From a bacterium (GTDB lineage Bacteria; Desulfobacterota; Deferrisomatia; Deferrisomatales; BM512), in contig SCTA01000029.1 of the NCBI GenBank assembly GCA_004322275.1, positions 27,677 to 91,676 of the forward strand: a DNA stretch of 64,000 nucleotides, read 5' to 3'. A program made the position numbers and the translations under genes. Positions 50,755 through 60,225 of this stretch are shown here, one piece after another (the stretch's first letter is position 1; each line of letters begins with the position of its first letter). The notes under the pieces were generated by a model that did not search any database, was not told where the DNA came from, and saw only the letters and a list, made by a program, of their open reading frames with translations.

Positions 50755-53181
50755 ATGATGGTTTGGGCGAGATGGGGACTGTTTTGCGCCGCCGTGGCAG
50801 CGCTTCTTTGCTCAGCCTGCGCTGAGGGCTCCAACCGCGAGGTCTCCGGAACCGTTTCTCTTCGCGGGGCGCGCGTATGCCTCGACCTGGACGGAAACTT
50901 CGCCTGCGGCGAAGACGAACCCTTCTCCATTTCCGATTCGCAGGGCGACTACTCGATTTTTAACCCTTCCCGTGACGCCGTTTGGCAGACGGTGGTAGCC
51001 GAGGCCGTGAAGGGCCAGACCCTTTCCGCCGACAACCGGCTTTCCTCCTCTTCCTATTCCCTTGTCTCGACTTTAGGCCGCAAAGAGATTTCGGTATGGA
51101 CCACCATGACGGCGGCCCTTGTGGAAGACCAGACCGCGGCGGACCGGGACGCGGCAGTTGCGATGGTGAAAACGGCTTTCGGGCTGTCTGCGGACTTCGA
51201 TTTTTCTACAGGGCTCAATGGCGGAAGCGAAACGAAGCAGACAGCGTCCCTTGCGGAACATACCTACGGTCTTCTGGCCGAAAAATACGGAGCTGAAACG
51301 GAAGCCAAAGCCGCCGCTGTAACGGCGGGTGCCGAAACATACTCTCAGGCGGGAAAGGTTCTCGCCATCGCCGAACGGCAGCGTCTCATATCCGGACAGC
51401 CTCCCCCCTCGAATTCTACGCCGGTCGAGGTCGGGATATTCCACGGGGACTACGGCGCTCTGCCGATATCCACGAACATGGCCTATGGAATCGGCCTTGA
51501 TGAAACGAACTACGGCCTCAAAGGGCTTTGCGTGAGCCCGGATTACGTGAAATTCCCCGGTCTTTGCGCGAACGCTTACAACTACACTTTCGAGCTGGTC
51601 GAAAACGTGGACGAACTTGCGAAACACATGTCGATAGGCGCCTCGGCCAAGGCGGGAGTTTCCGTGGCCGGATTCGACGTCGTCAGCGTCTCTGGGGGTT
51701 TCAGCTATCTGAAAGACACGGAATTCAAAGACAATGCGATTTACATACTTTTCCGGGAGGAGCGAAAGCTTTGCGGCTATCCGGCAGCGCCGGTCCTCCT
51801 GCCGGTGAGGCAGGCCCAGTTTGTCTCCGATTACGAGCAGTTTCGTGCGGCATGCGGCGACAGGTATCTCTCTTCGATCGTTACGGGCGGTTATTTCATG
51901 GGCCTTATCGAGGTGGACGTAGACGTCGATTCGACCATCGAGGAAATGCGGCTCAAACTCTCGGGCAAGGTAATGGGAATCACCGTTTTCAACAAAACCT
52001 GGCGCGATACGCTTCTGGACATAGAGTCCTCCTACTCCTGCAGGACGCGGGTTTTGAGCAACGTTTTCCAGTACTCGAACAACACCCTTAACATGGACGG
52101 TGTTTTCGCCAGGTATGACGAGTACACCGCAAGGATGGCCGCGGCGGACTGCTCGGGCGATGGGCCGCTCAACTCCTGCGGCTACCTCGCCTCTTTCGCC
52201 CCCTACGAGACCCTTTCCCCGGAGCCCCCGGGCAACGCCGCCAGAGTGCGGACCAACACCGAAAACATGCACGCCTTCGAGAGCTATTATTTTGAAACCG
52301 CCGATCTTATTGCAGACGTGGACAATATTCTGCTCAAACCCGGCGATTACAATATCGGCAGTGACGTGGACGCCTTCAACCCGCCGAACGGGTGGACCCG
52401 AAACGGCCTTGTCGTCTGGCGCAGCAGCGTTTTGGGGTATCAGAATACCGCAGTGGACAGGTGGGAAGCCTGTTACGGCGATATAATGACCTGCAGCGCC
52501 GGTCCTGTGGACCTTGGACTGCCGTTGTGGATCGATCTTAAAAAGGCGCTGCCCACGCGAAAGTTTATCTTCCCCCAGGATTGCGCTAGCCTTTCCGAGG
52601 AATTCGGAGTAACCGAGGATGGCGAGTACTGGCTCTATTTCGGCGGGGACGCCTTCAAGGAATACGGGGCCTACTGCAAGGATATGTCCACCTCCTTACC
52701 GAAGAGCTACCTGATACTGGAAAACACCAGCGCCAACACCGCGACCCCGGAATACAATTACTCCTCCTGCGTTAACGGCTCCAACGGAACGATTATGAGA
52801 ACCTTCAACGCCCTTGAAGTGGAGCCCCGCTACGACCCGGCGGCGAACAAACACTATCTGCGCGTAATCTCCGGTCAGAAGGATTTCACCTCCTGGGCTG
52901 TACCGGCCCCCTTTCCCGAAGGCGCCGACACCGCCTGGCTGGCTCAAAACCTTAACGTTCTGGTGTCAAACGCCCAGGATTCCGCCACCGCGAGGGCGAA
53001 TCTCAATCTGGTGGGCACCAGGTTCAGTCTTTCTCCCGGCCTCTCCGTAACGGGAAGCGACACTTGTTCCCCGCTCACGGTAACCGTCAGCCCGGACAGG
53101 AAAAACATTGAAATATCCGCGACCGGGGCTCCTTTGTGCAACGCGGGAACCCCCGATCTGCGGCTTACGGAGGCCCCTTGA
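50755..53181 (+). CDS. Second MACPF-like lipoprotein
   Basis: This 808-aa paralogue has a lipoprotein signal ending ALLCSAC and a beta module (about residues 30-75; CLDLDGNFACGEDEPF) like its neighbour. The MACPF-like core is at about 270-450, with a hydrophobic-polar stretch (ASAKAGVSVAGFDVVSVSGG) typical of pore-forming hairpin regions and FRAACGDRYLSSIVTGGYFMG (hallmark-like). It lacks the lectin-like domain, and the C-terminal 350 residues are unrecognised. The start ATG 50755 follows GGGGGT. It is 16 bases upstream of the legumain-type gene. Confidence 0.68.
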   Translation: MMVWARWGLFCAAVAALLCSACAEGSNREVSGTVSLRGARVCLDLDGNFACGEDEPFSISDSQGDYSIFNPSRDAVWQTVVAEAVKGQTLSADNRLSSSSYSLVSTLGRKEISVWTTMTAALVEDQTAADRDAAVAMVKTAFGLSADFDFSTGLNGGSETKQTASLAEHTYGLLAEKYGAETEAKAAAVTAGAETYSQAGKVLAIAERQRLISGQPPPSNSTPVEVGIFHGDYGALPISTNMAYGIGLDETNYGLKGLCVSPDYVKFPGLCANAYNYTFELVENVDELAKHMSIGASAKAGVSVAGFDVVSVSGGFSYLKDTEFKDNAIYILFREERKLCGYPAAPVLLPVRQAQFVSDYEQFRAACGDRYLSSIVTGGYFMGLIEVDVDVDSTIEEMRLKLSGKVMGITVFNKTWRDTLLDIESSYSCRTRVLSNVFQYSNNTLNMDGVFARYDEYTARMAAADCSGDGPLNSCGYLASFAPYETLSPEPPGNAARVRTNTENMHAFESYYFETADLIADVDNILLKPGDYNIGSDVDAFNPPNGWTRNGLVVWRSSVLGYQNTAVDRWEACYGDIMTCSAGPVDLGLPLWIDLKKALPTRKFIFPQDCASLSEEFGVTEDGEYWLYFGGDAFKEYGAYCKDMSTSLPKSYLILENTSANTATPEYNYSSCVNGSNGTIMRTFNALEVEPRYDPAANKHYLRVISGQKDFTSWAVPAPFPEGADTAWLAQNLNVLVSNAQDSATARANLNLVGTRFSLSPGLSVTGSDTCSPLTVTVSPDRKNIEISATGAPLCNAGTPDLRLTEAP

Positions 53182-53197
53182 AGAGAGGCGGTATAAA

Positions 53198-55309
53198 ATG
53201 CCGAAAATAAAGACTTTTATACTACTGGCTCTTTTTGCTCTTTGTCTCTCCTGCAGCGGCGGAGGCGGCGGAGGGGGATCTTCGCCGGAGCCGCTGAGAA
53301 TCGGCGTTCTGCTGCCCCTGACCGGCGAGGAAAATCTGGGGTGGAAAAACGTGCTGGACTGGGCCGCCGAGGACATTAACGGCGCGGGGCCGGCGGCGGG
53401 AAGGAAGATTGAACTTGTTTACGCCGACACCGCCGTCGAAGGAATTTCGGACGGGTCGAACCGTCTTCTGGCGGACGACAGCATAAAAGCGTTCATCGGC
53501 CCCAACACCTCTGCCGATATGGAGGAAGTGGCGTCGCGTTTCATCCGCAAAAAACAGGTTCTGGTCACTCCCTCCGCTACCTCGGAAGATATCTTCAAGG
53601 CCTACGGCGGCAAAAAATACATCTGGCGCACGGTGGAGTCGGACACCGCCCAGCTTGAGGTGATGTTCACCCTCGCGAAGACCAGGGGGGTGAGAACAGC
53701 GGCGCTCGTCACGAGCTGGGACAGCTACGGTTCCACGTTTTTCAACTGGTTCGGCTTTCTGGCCTACGAGGCCGGTGTGGAGCCTGTCGGCATAGCGCGG
53801 TACGAATCCGGCTCCGTCGACTGCAAGCCTTCACTGGACAAGGCGCTGGCGTCTACCCCGGACGTTCTTTTCGCGGTGGCGCTCCATACGGACATGGTGG
53901 CCTGCATAGATAGTTACGCCGAAGAGATTTCACCGGACACCAGGGTCATCTTCAGCGACGGCGCGTTTCTTCCGGAGATCCTGACCAAAATGGGGCAGGA
54001 AGCCGAGGGTTTGGAGGGGGTGATTCCTTCCGAGGACCCCGCCTCAGGTTTTGAGGCGGCCTACGAGGCGCGTTTTGGCTCGCGGCCATCTCCCTTCGCG
54101 GCAAACGTCTATGACGCGCTCTTGCTCCTTGCCTACGGCCTTGAAGGGTCGCAAGGCGAGGGCGGGGAAGCTCTTGCCGACTCGCTGATCAGGATAGCCG
54201 ACGCAAGCGGGGAGCCGAAGATCGTGTGGGGAAAAGAGAATATCAGGGCCGCTCTTGACGCGATAGCCGAAGGAAACATCCCGGATCTCGCGGGAGCATC
54301 CGGGCCTTTTGACTACGACCTTGAGTATCACACCGATCCCTTGATGAATTACTACAACCATTGGGTGGTGGAGAACGGGGGGTTCGTCGAGAAGGAATTC
54401 TACACCACCGGAGACGGGCGGGATTACGGCGCTGGCGCGGCGAACCAGAACGCTTCGGAGTCCCTTCGCCAGGTCTTCGCCCAGACCCCCGGCCCGGCGG
54501 AACCGAGAACGGGCCTCTGGGCGCTCATTGTCGCCGGTTCGAACGAATGGGGAAATTACCGCCACCAGTCCGACGCGCTGGCCCAGTACCGACTCCTTAA
54601 AAAAAGCGGGCTCGGCGACGACAGAATCATCCTGGTGCTGGCCGACGATATCGCCGGCAATCCGGCCAATCCCTATCCCGGCGTAGTGCAGTACGTGGAG
54701 GGCGGGGAGAACCAGTACGAGGGAGTCCGGATAGACTACAACCTGAGTTCAATTACGGCCTCGGCGCTTATCGACATACTGACGGGGAATCAATCGGAGA
54801 CGCTGGATCAGGTAATCCTGAGCGGGCCGGGAGACAACATTTACGTGTATCTTTCAGGCCACGGCAACCAGAGCGGTTTTTTCGTCGATTCTCCGGACCC
54901 TCTCTCCTACAGCCAGGGAGCCCTGCTCACTCCCCAGGCGCTCAACACGGCCTTAAACGCCATGAACGCTTCGGACAAGTACCGTCAGGTGCTGCTGGTG
55001 GTGGAGGCTTGCCACTCCGGCGCGCTGGGGCAGACGCTCACTGCGCCCAACGCGCTTTTGCTCGCGGCGGCGAACCCTTACGAGAACTCACTCGCCGCAA
55101 ACCGGCGTGAGATTGACGGCGTCTGGCTGGCGGACCAGTTCTCCTACGAATTCTGGCGCGCCGCGAATGAAAATCCCTCGATGACCGTCATGGAATCGTA
55201 TTTGTGGACTTACTCGCGGGTGAACGGCTCCCACGTAACCCTTTACAACCATCAGAATTTTGAAGGGGTAGCCTCGGTCGAGCTAAAAAGCTTCATAGCG
55301 CAAGACTGA
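53198..55309 (+). CDS. Periplasmic-binding domain fused to legumain-type (C13) peptidase
   Basis: This 703-aa lipoprotein (signal ending LCLSC, then a Gly/Ser spacer) has a type-1 periplasmic-binding domain at about residues 33-410: RIGVLLPLTGEENLGW, FIGPNTSADMEEVASRF, LVTPSATSEDIF. A legumain-like domain (about 437-703) follows, with AGSNEWGNYRHQSD (Asn453, Arg455), DDIAGNPANPYPGVV, SGPGDNIYVYLSGHG (His555) and VVEACHSGALG (Cys605, preceded by Glu603). The His-Cys dyad and the Arg and Glu of the Asn-specific S1 pocket are all present. It is probably a ligand-responsive asparaginyl endopeptidase. Start ATG 53198 has AGAGAGG upstream. Confidence 0.85.
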   Translation: MPKIKTFILLALFALCLSCSGGGGGGGSSPEPLRIGVLLPLTGEENLGWKNVLDWAAEDINGAGPAAGRKIELVYADTAVEGISDGSNRLLADDSIKAFIGPNTSADMEEVASRFIRKKQVLVTPSATSEDIFKAYGGKKYIWRTVESDTAQLEVMFTLAKTRGVRTAALVTSWDSYGSTFFNWFGFLAYEAGVEPVGIARYESGSVDCKPSLDKALASTPDVLFAVALHTDMVACIDSYAEEISPDTRVIFSDGAFLPEILTKMGQEAEGLEGVIPSEDPASGFEAAYEARFGSRPSPFAANVYDALLLLAYGLEGSQGEGGEALADSLIRIADASGEPKIVWGKENIRAALDAIAEGNIPDLAGASGPFDYDLEYHTDPLMNYYNHWVVENGGFVEKEFYTTGDGRDYGAGAANQNASESLRQVFAQTPGPAEPRTGLWALIVAGSNEWGNYRHQSDALAQYRLLKKSGLGDDRIILVLADDIAGNPANPYPGVVQYVEGGENQYEGVRIDYNLSSITASALIDILTGNQSETLDQVILSGPGDNIYVYLSGHGNQSGFFVDSPDPLSYSQGALLTPQALNTALNAMNASDKYRQVLLVVEACHSGALGQTLTAPNALLLAAANPYENSLAANRREIDGVWLADQFSYEFWRAANENPSMTVMESYLWTYSRVNGSHVTLYNHQNFEGVASVELKSFIAQD

Positions 55310-55391
55310 TTTTTGGCGTACCGGCCGACAGCCAGGGAAGCTATGAGAATCAGGGGAGTTGGTGGGGCCGAGTCCGCCCCATGCCTCTGAA

Positions 55392-55988
55392 TCATCCTCC
55401 TCCGAAAGCCTCCTTCACCGTCTCCCGTACTTCTTTAAGCCAGGCTTCCCGCTGCTCCGGGGTGGAGGTGCAGACTATGGCGAAGGTGCGGCGGCGGACG
55501 CCGGTGACGCCGCTAAGGCCGAAGACACATTTGCGCCAGATGTTGTCAAGGGGGTCGCCGAAGGCTTCGATCTCGCGGTCTGAGCTGGTGTTGGCGGTGT
55601 GAAAGACGAGGGCTGTGCGGGCTTTGAGAAGACCCACGGGGACGCCCTCGCCGCCGTCTCCGTCGATAAACCGATAGGCCACTTCGGGCCGGAAAACCCT
55701 GTCTATCCAGCCTTTTATTACCGCCGGGGGCGCGCCCCACCAGTTCGGATGAATTACGATTATCCCCTCGGCCTCGGCCAGGTCGCGGCAGTGCTCTTCG
55801 ATAGCGGGAGGAAGCTGCGCGTCTCTGGAAATTTCACCGGCGGGAAGGTTCGGATCGAAGTTTTCCGCGCAAAGGTCGTGGAAGCGGACCTCGTGGCCCA
55901 TTCCGGCAAGCTGCGAAGTCGCCGCCTCCGCTATGGCGTGGTTGAAGCTGCCGGGGCCGGGGTGGCCCAAAATCACAAGAATTCTCAT
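55392..55988 (-). CDS. NAD(P)H-dependent flavodoxin-fold oxidoreductase
   Basis: This 198-aa protein has the flavodoxin-like fold of NQO1/KefF-type quinone reductases. The phosphate loop is RILVILGHPGPGSFNHAIAE, and the FMN contact is IVIHPNWWGAPPAVIKGWIDRVF. HTANTSSD near residue 135 is also typical. It would reduce quinones or similar acceptors. It converges with the legumain-type gene without an obvious terminator, and its start lies 4 bases from the end of the NtrC-type gene, so the two are cotranscribed. Confidence 0.87.
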   Translation of the reverse strand: MRILVILGHPGPGSFNHAIAEAATSQLAGMGHEVRFHDLCAENFDPNLPAGEISRDAQLPPAIEEHCRDLAEAEGIIVIHPNWWGAPPAVIKGWIDRVFRPEVAYRFIDGDGGEGVPVGLLKARTALVFHTANTSSDREIEAFGDPLDNIWRKCVFGLSGVTGVRRRTFAIVCTSTPEQREAWLKEVRETVKEAFGGG

Positions 55989-55992
55989 GTTC

Positions 55993-57372
55993 TTACAGGT
56001 CGAACTTTTTCATCCGGTAGCGTAGCGCGTCGCGGGAGAGCCCCAGCATCTTGGCGGCGCGGGTCTGGTTTTTCCCGGATTTCTCCAGAGCCTGCACCAG
56101 AAGCTCTTTTTCCACGTCGTCGATGTTCACCCCCCTGTCGGGAAGTACGAAACCGGCCTGGAGCGGCGCTTCCTTCTGCAGTTCCGCCCCGCGCTCGCCC
56201 TTTATCTTCCAGGGAAGGCTCTCGACGCCGATTACGGGAGGGGGGCTCAGTATCATTGAGCGCTCGATTACGTTTCTAAGCTCCCTGATATTTCCCGGCC
56301 AGTCGTAGCGCATCATAAGTGACGCGGCCTCGTCGGAAAGCCGCTCAAAGGAGCGGTTGAATTCCCTGTTGAAGTGGCTGATGAAGTGATGCGCAATCGG
56401 CAGGATGTCCTCGCGGCGCTGGCTGAGGGGCGGAAGGGTCAGCGGAATGACGCTGAGGCGGTAGAAGAGGTCTTCGCGGAAGGACTTTTCGGCTATAGCC
56501 CTTTCAAGGTCCATATTTGTCGCTGCGATTATGCGGACATCGACGTGGATGTCTTCGTTGCCGCCGACCCGCTTGAAGGCGCGCTCCTCGATGAAGCGCA
56601 GAAGCTTTGACTGGAGGCCGGGCTTCATATCGCCGATTTCGTCGAGGAAGAGGGTGCCGCCGTCGGCCAACTCGAAGAGCCCTTTCTTCTGCTTTTTGGC
56701 GTCGGTGAAAGCGCCCTTTTCGTGGCCCATCAGCTCGCTTTCGAGGAGCTCTTCGGGAAGGGCGGTGCAGTTGATGGGCATAAAGGGCTTGTCCCGCCTG
56801 TCGCTCTCGAAATGGATGGCCTGGGCGAAGATGTCCTTGCCCGTGCCGCTCTCGCCCTGCAGCAGCACCGTGGTCGAGGAGGACTGGGAGATCCTTTTGG
56901 CCATCGAGATGAGATCCTTCATCACCTGGCTCTGGCCGATAATCCTCTCGAACCCCTGATGCTTCGGGTCGTGGTTCCTAAGGTACTCGACCTCCTGCTT
57001 CAGCGCGGAGTTTTCGAGGGCGTGGCGTACCTTGTTGTTTACCTCCACGAACTCGAAGGGCTTGGCGATATAGTCGTAGGCGCCCAGCTTCATCGCGGTC
57101 ACGGCGACTTCGAGCTGGCTGGTGGCGGTTATCATCATGACGGGGATGGAAGGGTCGGTCTCCTTGACGCGGCGGAGGACTTCGATGCCGTCGATGCCGG
57201 GAAGCTTTATGTCCAGCAGGACCATGTCCGGCGATTCCTTGCGGAAAAGCTCGATTCCCTCTTCGCCGGTCTCGGCGGTAATCGTGCGAAATCCCTGCTC
57301 TTTCAGCTTCTCCGAGAGTGACCAGCGTATAAGGTATTCGTCATCGACGATGAGGATTTTTTCTTTTCTCAT
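55993..57372 (-). CDS. NtrC-family sigma-54 activator (orphan)
   Basis: This 459-aa regulator has a receiver (residues 1-118; Asp54 in LLDIKLPG, KPF), then an AAA+ domain (about 145-375) and a Fis-type helix-turn-helix (about 415-459; KNQTRAAKMLGLSRDALRYRM). Walker A is GESGTGKD at 173-180. The sigma-54 loop is GAFTDA at 220-225, and Walker B is GGTLFLDEIGDM. No histidine kinase is adjacent. With the activator at 27396 it is one of two possible drivers of the sigma-54 promoter at 23559. Confidence 0.95.
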   Translation of the reverse strand: MRKEKILIVDDEYLIRWSLSEKLKEQGFRTITAETGEEGIELFRKESPDMVLLDIKLPGIDGIEVLRRVKETDPSIPVMMITATSQLEVAVTAMKLGAYDYIAKPFEFVEVNNKVRHALENSALKQEVEYLRNHDPKHQGFERIIGQSQVMKDLISMAKRISQSSSTTVLLQGESGTGKDIFAQAIHFESDRRDKPFMPINCTALPEELLESELMGHEKGAFTDAKKQKKGLFELADGGTLFLDEIGDMKPGLQSKLLRFIEERAFKRVGGNEDIHVDVRIIAATNMDLERAIAEKSFREDLFYRLSVIPLTLPPLSQRREDILPIAHHFISHFNREFNRSFERLSDEAASLMMRYDWPGNIRELRNVIERSMILSPPPVIGVESLPWKIKGERGAELQKEAPLQAGFVLPDRGVNIDDVEKELLVQALEKSGKNQTRAAKMLGLSRDALRYRMKKFDL

Positions 57373-57420
57373 TTTACCCCGCCTGAGCGACTTGCCTGTG
57401 AACTTTACCGGTGGGTCATT

Positions 57421-58743
57421 TTACGCACTTTGCCTCAGCGATGTCAAAAAATCCCACTCCGCCGAGCCCTCCTTCGCCAGCACGGCGAAGGATTCGGCGT
57501 GGGCGCTCTGCGGGAACATGTCCGCCATCCGAAGAAGCGCCGTCCTGTAGCCGAGGGTGTGAAGGGTGGAGAGGTCGCGCACAAGGGTGGGGGGAGAGCA
57601 ACTCACGTAGGCTATCGCCGCCGGGCTCAGAAGGGCCAGAGCGGGCAGGGCGTCGGCGCACCCCGCGCGGGGAGGGTCGAGGAGGCAAAACGCGGGGCGC
57701 GAGTCAGAGAGGGGAGGGCGTTTAAGGACCTTCGCTACCGGGGAGTGCATCACTTCGACGTTTCCGAGCCGGTTTTCGCGGGCGTTTCGGGAGGCGTCGG
57801 CGGCGGAGGGGCCGTAGCCTTCTACCGCGTAGACCTTTTTCGCCGCAAGGGCGAGGGGAAGGGTGAAATTTCCCGCTCCGCAGTAGAGGTCCAGAACCGT
57901 CTTTCCATCAAAGAGAGGCTTTAGCGCTCTCAAGCAGTCAATCAGGGCGAAGTTTACCTCGGGGTTGGCCTGCACGAAGTTTCCCGGAGTCACCCCGATT
58001 TTCAGCGAACCTTCCGGCCAGCTTGCCGAAAAATCCATGAAGTTCTCTCCGCCGGTGAAGAATTCATCGCCGCCCTCCTGATGGCAAACCCCCGCAAGGC
58101 CAAGCTCCGCAGCCAGTTCCCGCAAAAAAGAGGGAGAGGTTTTACCGCCGCAGAGGACGCCGAAGAGAGAGCCTTTCAGGTCCTCCTGAAGCTCGATGCG
58201 CGTCAGCCGGTGTTTATTGTTCCCGAGAAAACCGGGGACTTTGACCGCCGCCTTGCGTAGGTTTTCCCGTAGTATCGGGCAGTCCTCCAGCGAAAAGACA
58301 TCGTGGGAGCGCCGGAGGGCGAAACCGGCGACCCAGGGGCGCTTTTCGTCAATCTGAAGCGCCGCGCGGTTGCGGTAGCCGTATTCCCTCGGCGAGGCTA
58401 CTGGGGGGAGGAACGGGTCGTCCTCAAATCGGAGGCGTTTGGCGGAAAATCCCCTGAAGCTTTCGTTTTTGCCTTCAAGCTGGGCGCCGTAGCGAAGGTG
58501 CTGCCACGAACAGCCTCCGCAGCTTCCGAAGTGGCGGCAAGGGGGCGCCGCGCGAAGAGGGGAAGGCTGGAGCAGGCGGACTATTTCCCCTACGCAGTAG
58601 TTTTTTTTCTCCTCGCGGATAATCACCCCGGCGGTGTCGCCGGGAGCGCCGTAGGGGATAAAAACCACCTTCTCGCCGTATCTCGCCAGCGCCATGCCCT
58701 GATCCGCGACGGCGGTTATATCGAGAATAAGTTCCTTGCTCAT
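57421..58743 (-). CDS. RNA m5-uridine methyltransferase (RumA/TrmA type)
   Basis: This 440-aa enzyme has an N-terminal TRAM-like region (about residues 1-58) and a probable [4Fe-4S] cluster site (CRHFGSCGGCSWQHLRY). The Rossmann methyltransferase core has DLYCGAGNFTLPLA and LLDPPRAGC. The catalytic motif is YVSCSPPTLVRDL, where the Cys is the nucleophile; Ser replaces the usual Asn beside it. The family methylates C5 of uridines in rRNA or tRNA. The exact target (for example U1939 of 23S rRNA) cannot be fixed. Confidence 0.9.
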   Translation of the reverse strand: MSKELILDITAVADQGMALARYGEKVVFIPYGAPGDTAGVIIREEKKNYCVGEIVRLLQPSPLRAAPPCRHFGSCGGCSWQHLRYGAQLEGKNESFRGFSAKRLRFEDDPFLPPVASPREYGYRNRAALQIDEKRPWVAGFALRRSHDVFSLEDCPILRENLRKAAVKVPGFLGNNKHRLTRIELQEDLKGSLFGVLCGGKTSPSFLRELAAELGLAGVCHQEGGDEFFTGGENFMDFSASWPEGSLKIGVTPGNFVQANPEVNFALIDCLRALKPLFDGKTVLDLYCGAGNFTLPLALAAKKVYAVEGYGPSAADASRNARENRLGNVEVMHSPVAKVLKRPPLSDSRPAFCLLDPPRAGCADALPALALLSPAAIAYVSCSPPTLVRDLSTLHTLGYRTALLRMADMFPQSAHAESFAVLAKEGSAEWDFLTSLRQSA

Positions 58744-58942
58744 TATTTCTCCGGAATACTTGTAAACGTAAGGTTATATGCTTTCGTCAAATCAGTCTAC
58801 AGAGCTTATTTGACCTTGACCGGTTTGAAGGGTAGAATACTTAGCCTTGCGCTTTACAGACATTGAGGCGCCTGCTTTTCCGATTGAAACAGCGTCAGCA
58901 TAAAATCTAATGGACCTGGTCCTAAAAAGGAGATCACCCAAA

Positions 58943-60115
58943 ATGAAAAATTTCAGGATGACCGCCGCGCTCACGGTGGTTACGTGCATTTGTTTTTTTG
59001 GAACGGTGGCCTGTTCCAAGGCCGATGAAAAAGACGCCGCAGCAAAGGATACGGCCGGGCAGTCCGCGAGCGCCGCCCCGGCGGAAGCGAAACCCGCCGA
59101 AGCCGCTCCCGCCGTGCAGCCTCCCCCCTCTTCCGACATGCTGAAGAAGTTCGCCGATACGGCTCCCAAGAGCGAAGCCACGGGCGAAGCCGCTGCCGCG
59201 AAGATGAATCCCGCAGCCCCCGTGGCCGTCGTAAACGGTGAGCCCCTGACCCGCTCCGAATACGACCGGGGAATGAAGGCTTACGTGGCGAAACTCAGCC
59301 GCGCCACCGGCGGAAAGCACTCCGCCGCGATTACGCCCAACGACCAGATGAAGATGGACGTCCTCGACGAGATGATCGACAAGGAGCTCCTCTACCAGGA
59401 AGCGAAAAAGCAAGAGCCCAAAGACATCGACGAGAAGGTGAAGAAGGAATTCGACGGGGTCAAGGCGCGTTTCAAGACCGAAGAAGAGTTCAAGAGCGCC
59501 CTGAAAGCGGACAACCTCGATGAAAAGGGTCTGAACACCCTCATCAGAAAGGGCCTGACGGTTGACAGTTACATTACCACCGTACTGGTCCCCACGGTCA
59601 AGATTTCCGACGAGACCGCCAAGAAGTTTTACGAAGATAACCCCAAGTACTTCGAGATGCCCGAGCAGGTTCAGGCAAGCCACATCCTGGTCAAGACCGA
59701 GAAGGGCGACAGCGAGGACAAAGTCAAGGCCGCCCGTTTGAAAGCCGAAGGCATTCTAGCCCAGCTCAAGGGCGGAACCGACTTCGCTGAACTGGCGAAG
59801 ACAAACTCCGATTGCCCCTCCGCCCCCCAGGGCGGCGACCTCGGTCCCTTCACGCGCGGCCAGATGGTCAAGCCCTTCGAGGACGCGGCTTTCGCTCTTA
59901 AAAAGGGCGAGATGAGCGACATCGTCCAGACCGATTTCGGCTTTCATGTAATCAAAGTGACCGAAAAGAAGGAAAACGCGAAGGCTTCTTTTGAAGACTC
60001 CAAGAAGCAGATCGTCGATTATCTTTCAAAGAGCGAAGTCGGCAACGTCATAAAGGCGAAAGCCAAAACCCTCCGGGACACGGCCAAGATAGACCTTCTG
60101 GCTCCGCACCTCTAA
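58943..60115 (+). CDS. SurA/PpiC-type peptidyl-prolyl isomerase lipoprotein
   Basis: This 390-aa protein has a lipoprotein signal ending GTVAC and an Ala/Glu/Lys-rich linker (about residues 25-90). A SurA-like N domain (about 92-235; VAVVNGEPLTRSEYDRGMKA, DMKMDVLDEMIDKELL) follows, then a parvulin domain (about 242-350; ASHILVKTEKGD, GGDLGPFTRGQMVKPFEDAAF, FGFHVIKV). It would chaperone outer-membrane proteins in the periplasm. The ATG at 58943 has AAAAAGGAG upstream. It ends at a double terminator. Confidence 0.92.
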   Translation: MKNFRMTAALTVVTCICFFGTVACSKADEKDAAAKDTAGQSASAAPAEAKPAEAAPAVQPPPSSDMLKKFADTAPKSEATGEAAAAKMNPAAPVAVVNGEPLTRSEYDRGMKAYVAKLSRATGGKHSAAITPNDQMKMDVLDEMIDKELLYQEAKKQEPKDIDEKVKKEFDGVKARFKTEEEFKSALKADNLDEKGLNTLIRKGLTVDSYITTVLVPTVKISDETAKKFYEDNPKYFEMPEQVQASHILVKTEKGDSEDKVKAARLKAEGILAQLKGGTDFAELAKTNSDCPSAPQGGDLGPFTRGQMVKPFEDAAFALKKGEMSDIVQTDFGFHVIKVTEKKENAKASFEDSKKQIVDYLSKSEVGNVIKAKAKTLRDTAKIDLLAPHL

Positions 60116-60133
60116 GAAGAACACCGCTGAAAT

Positions 60134-60167
60134 ATAGAAGGGCCGTCCAATCGGGCGGCCCTTCTAT
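60134..60167 (+). terminator. Terminator of the PPIase gene
   Basis: A 15-base-pair stem (60134-60148 with 60153-60167, one G-T pair) with AATC loop, 18 bases after the stop. Confidence 0.85.
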
Positions 60168-60179
60168 TTGCTGCAATAA

Positions 60180-60208
60180 AAAAAGCCGCCCGGTTGGGGC
60201 GGCTTTTT
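60180..60208. terminator. Second terminator, serving the HU gene
   Basis: A 12-base-pair stem (60180-60191 with 60197-60208) with A- and T-runs on either side. On the minus strand it ends the HU transcript. Confidence 0.85.
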
Positions 60209-60225
60209 GCGTACCGGAAGAAAAT

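Noticed and set aside
60134..60208. Two tandem hairpins suspected of being an attenuator or riboswitch
   Set aside because: Both are simple terminators that serve the convergent PPIase and HU genes.
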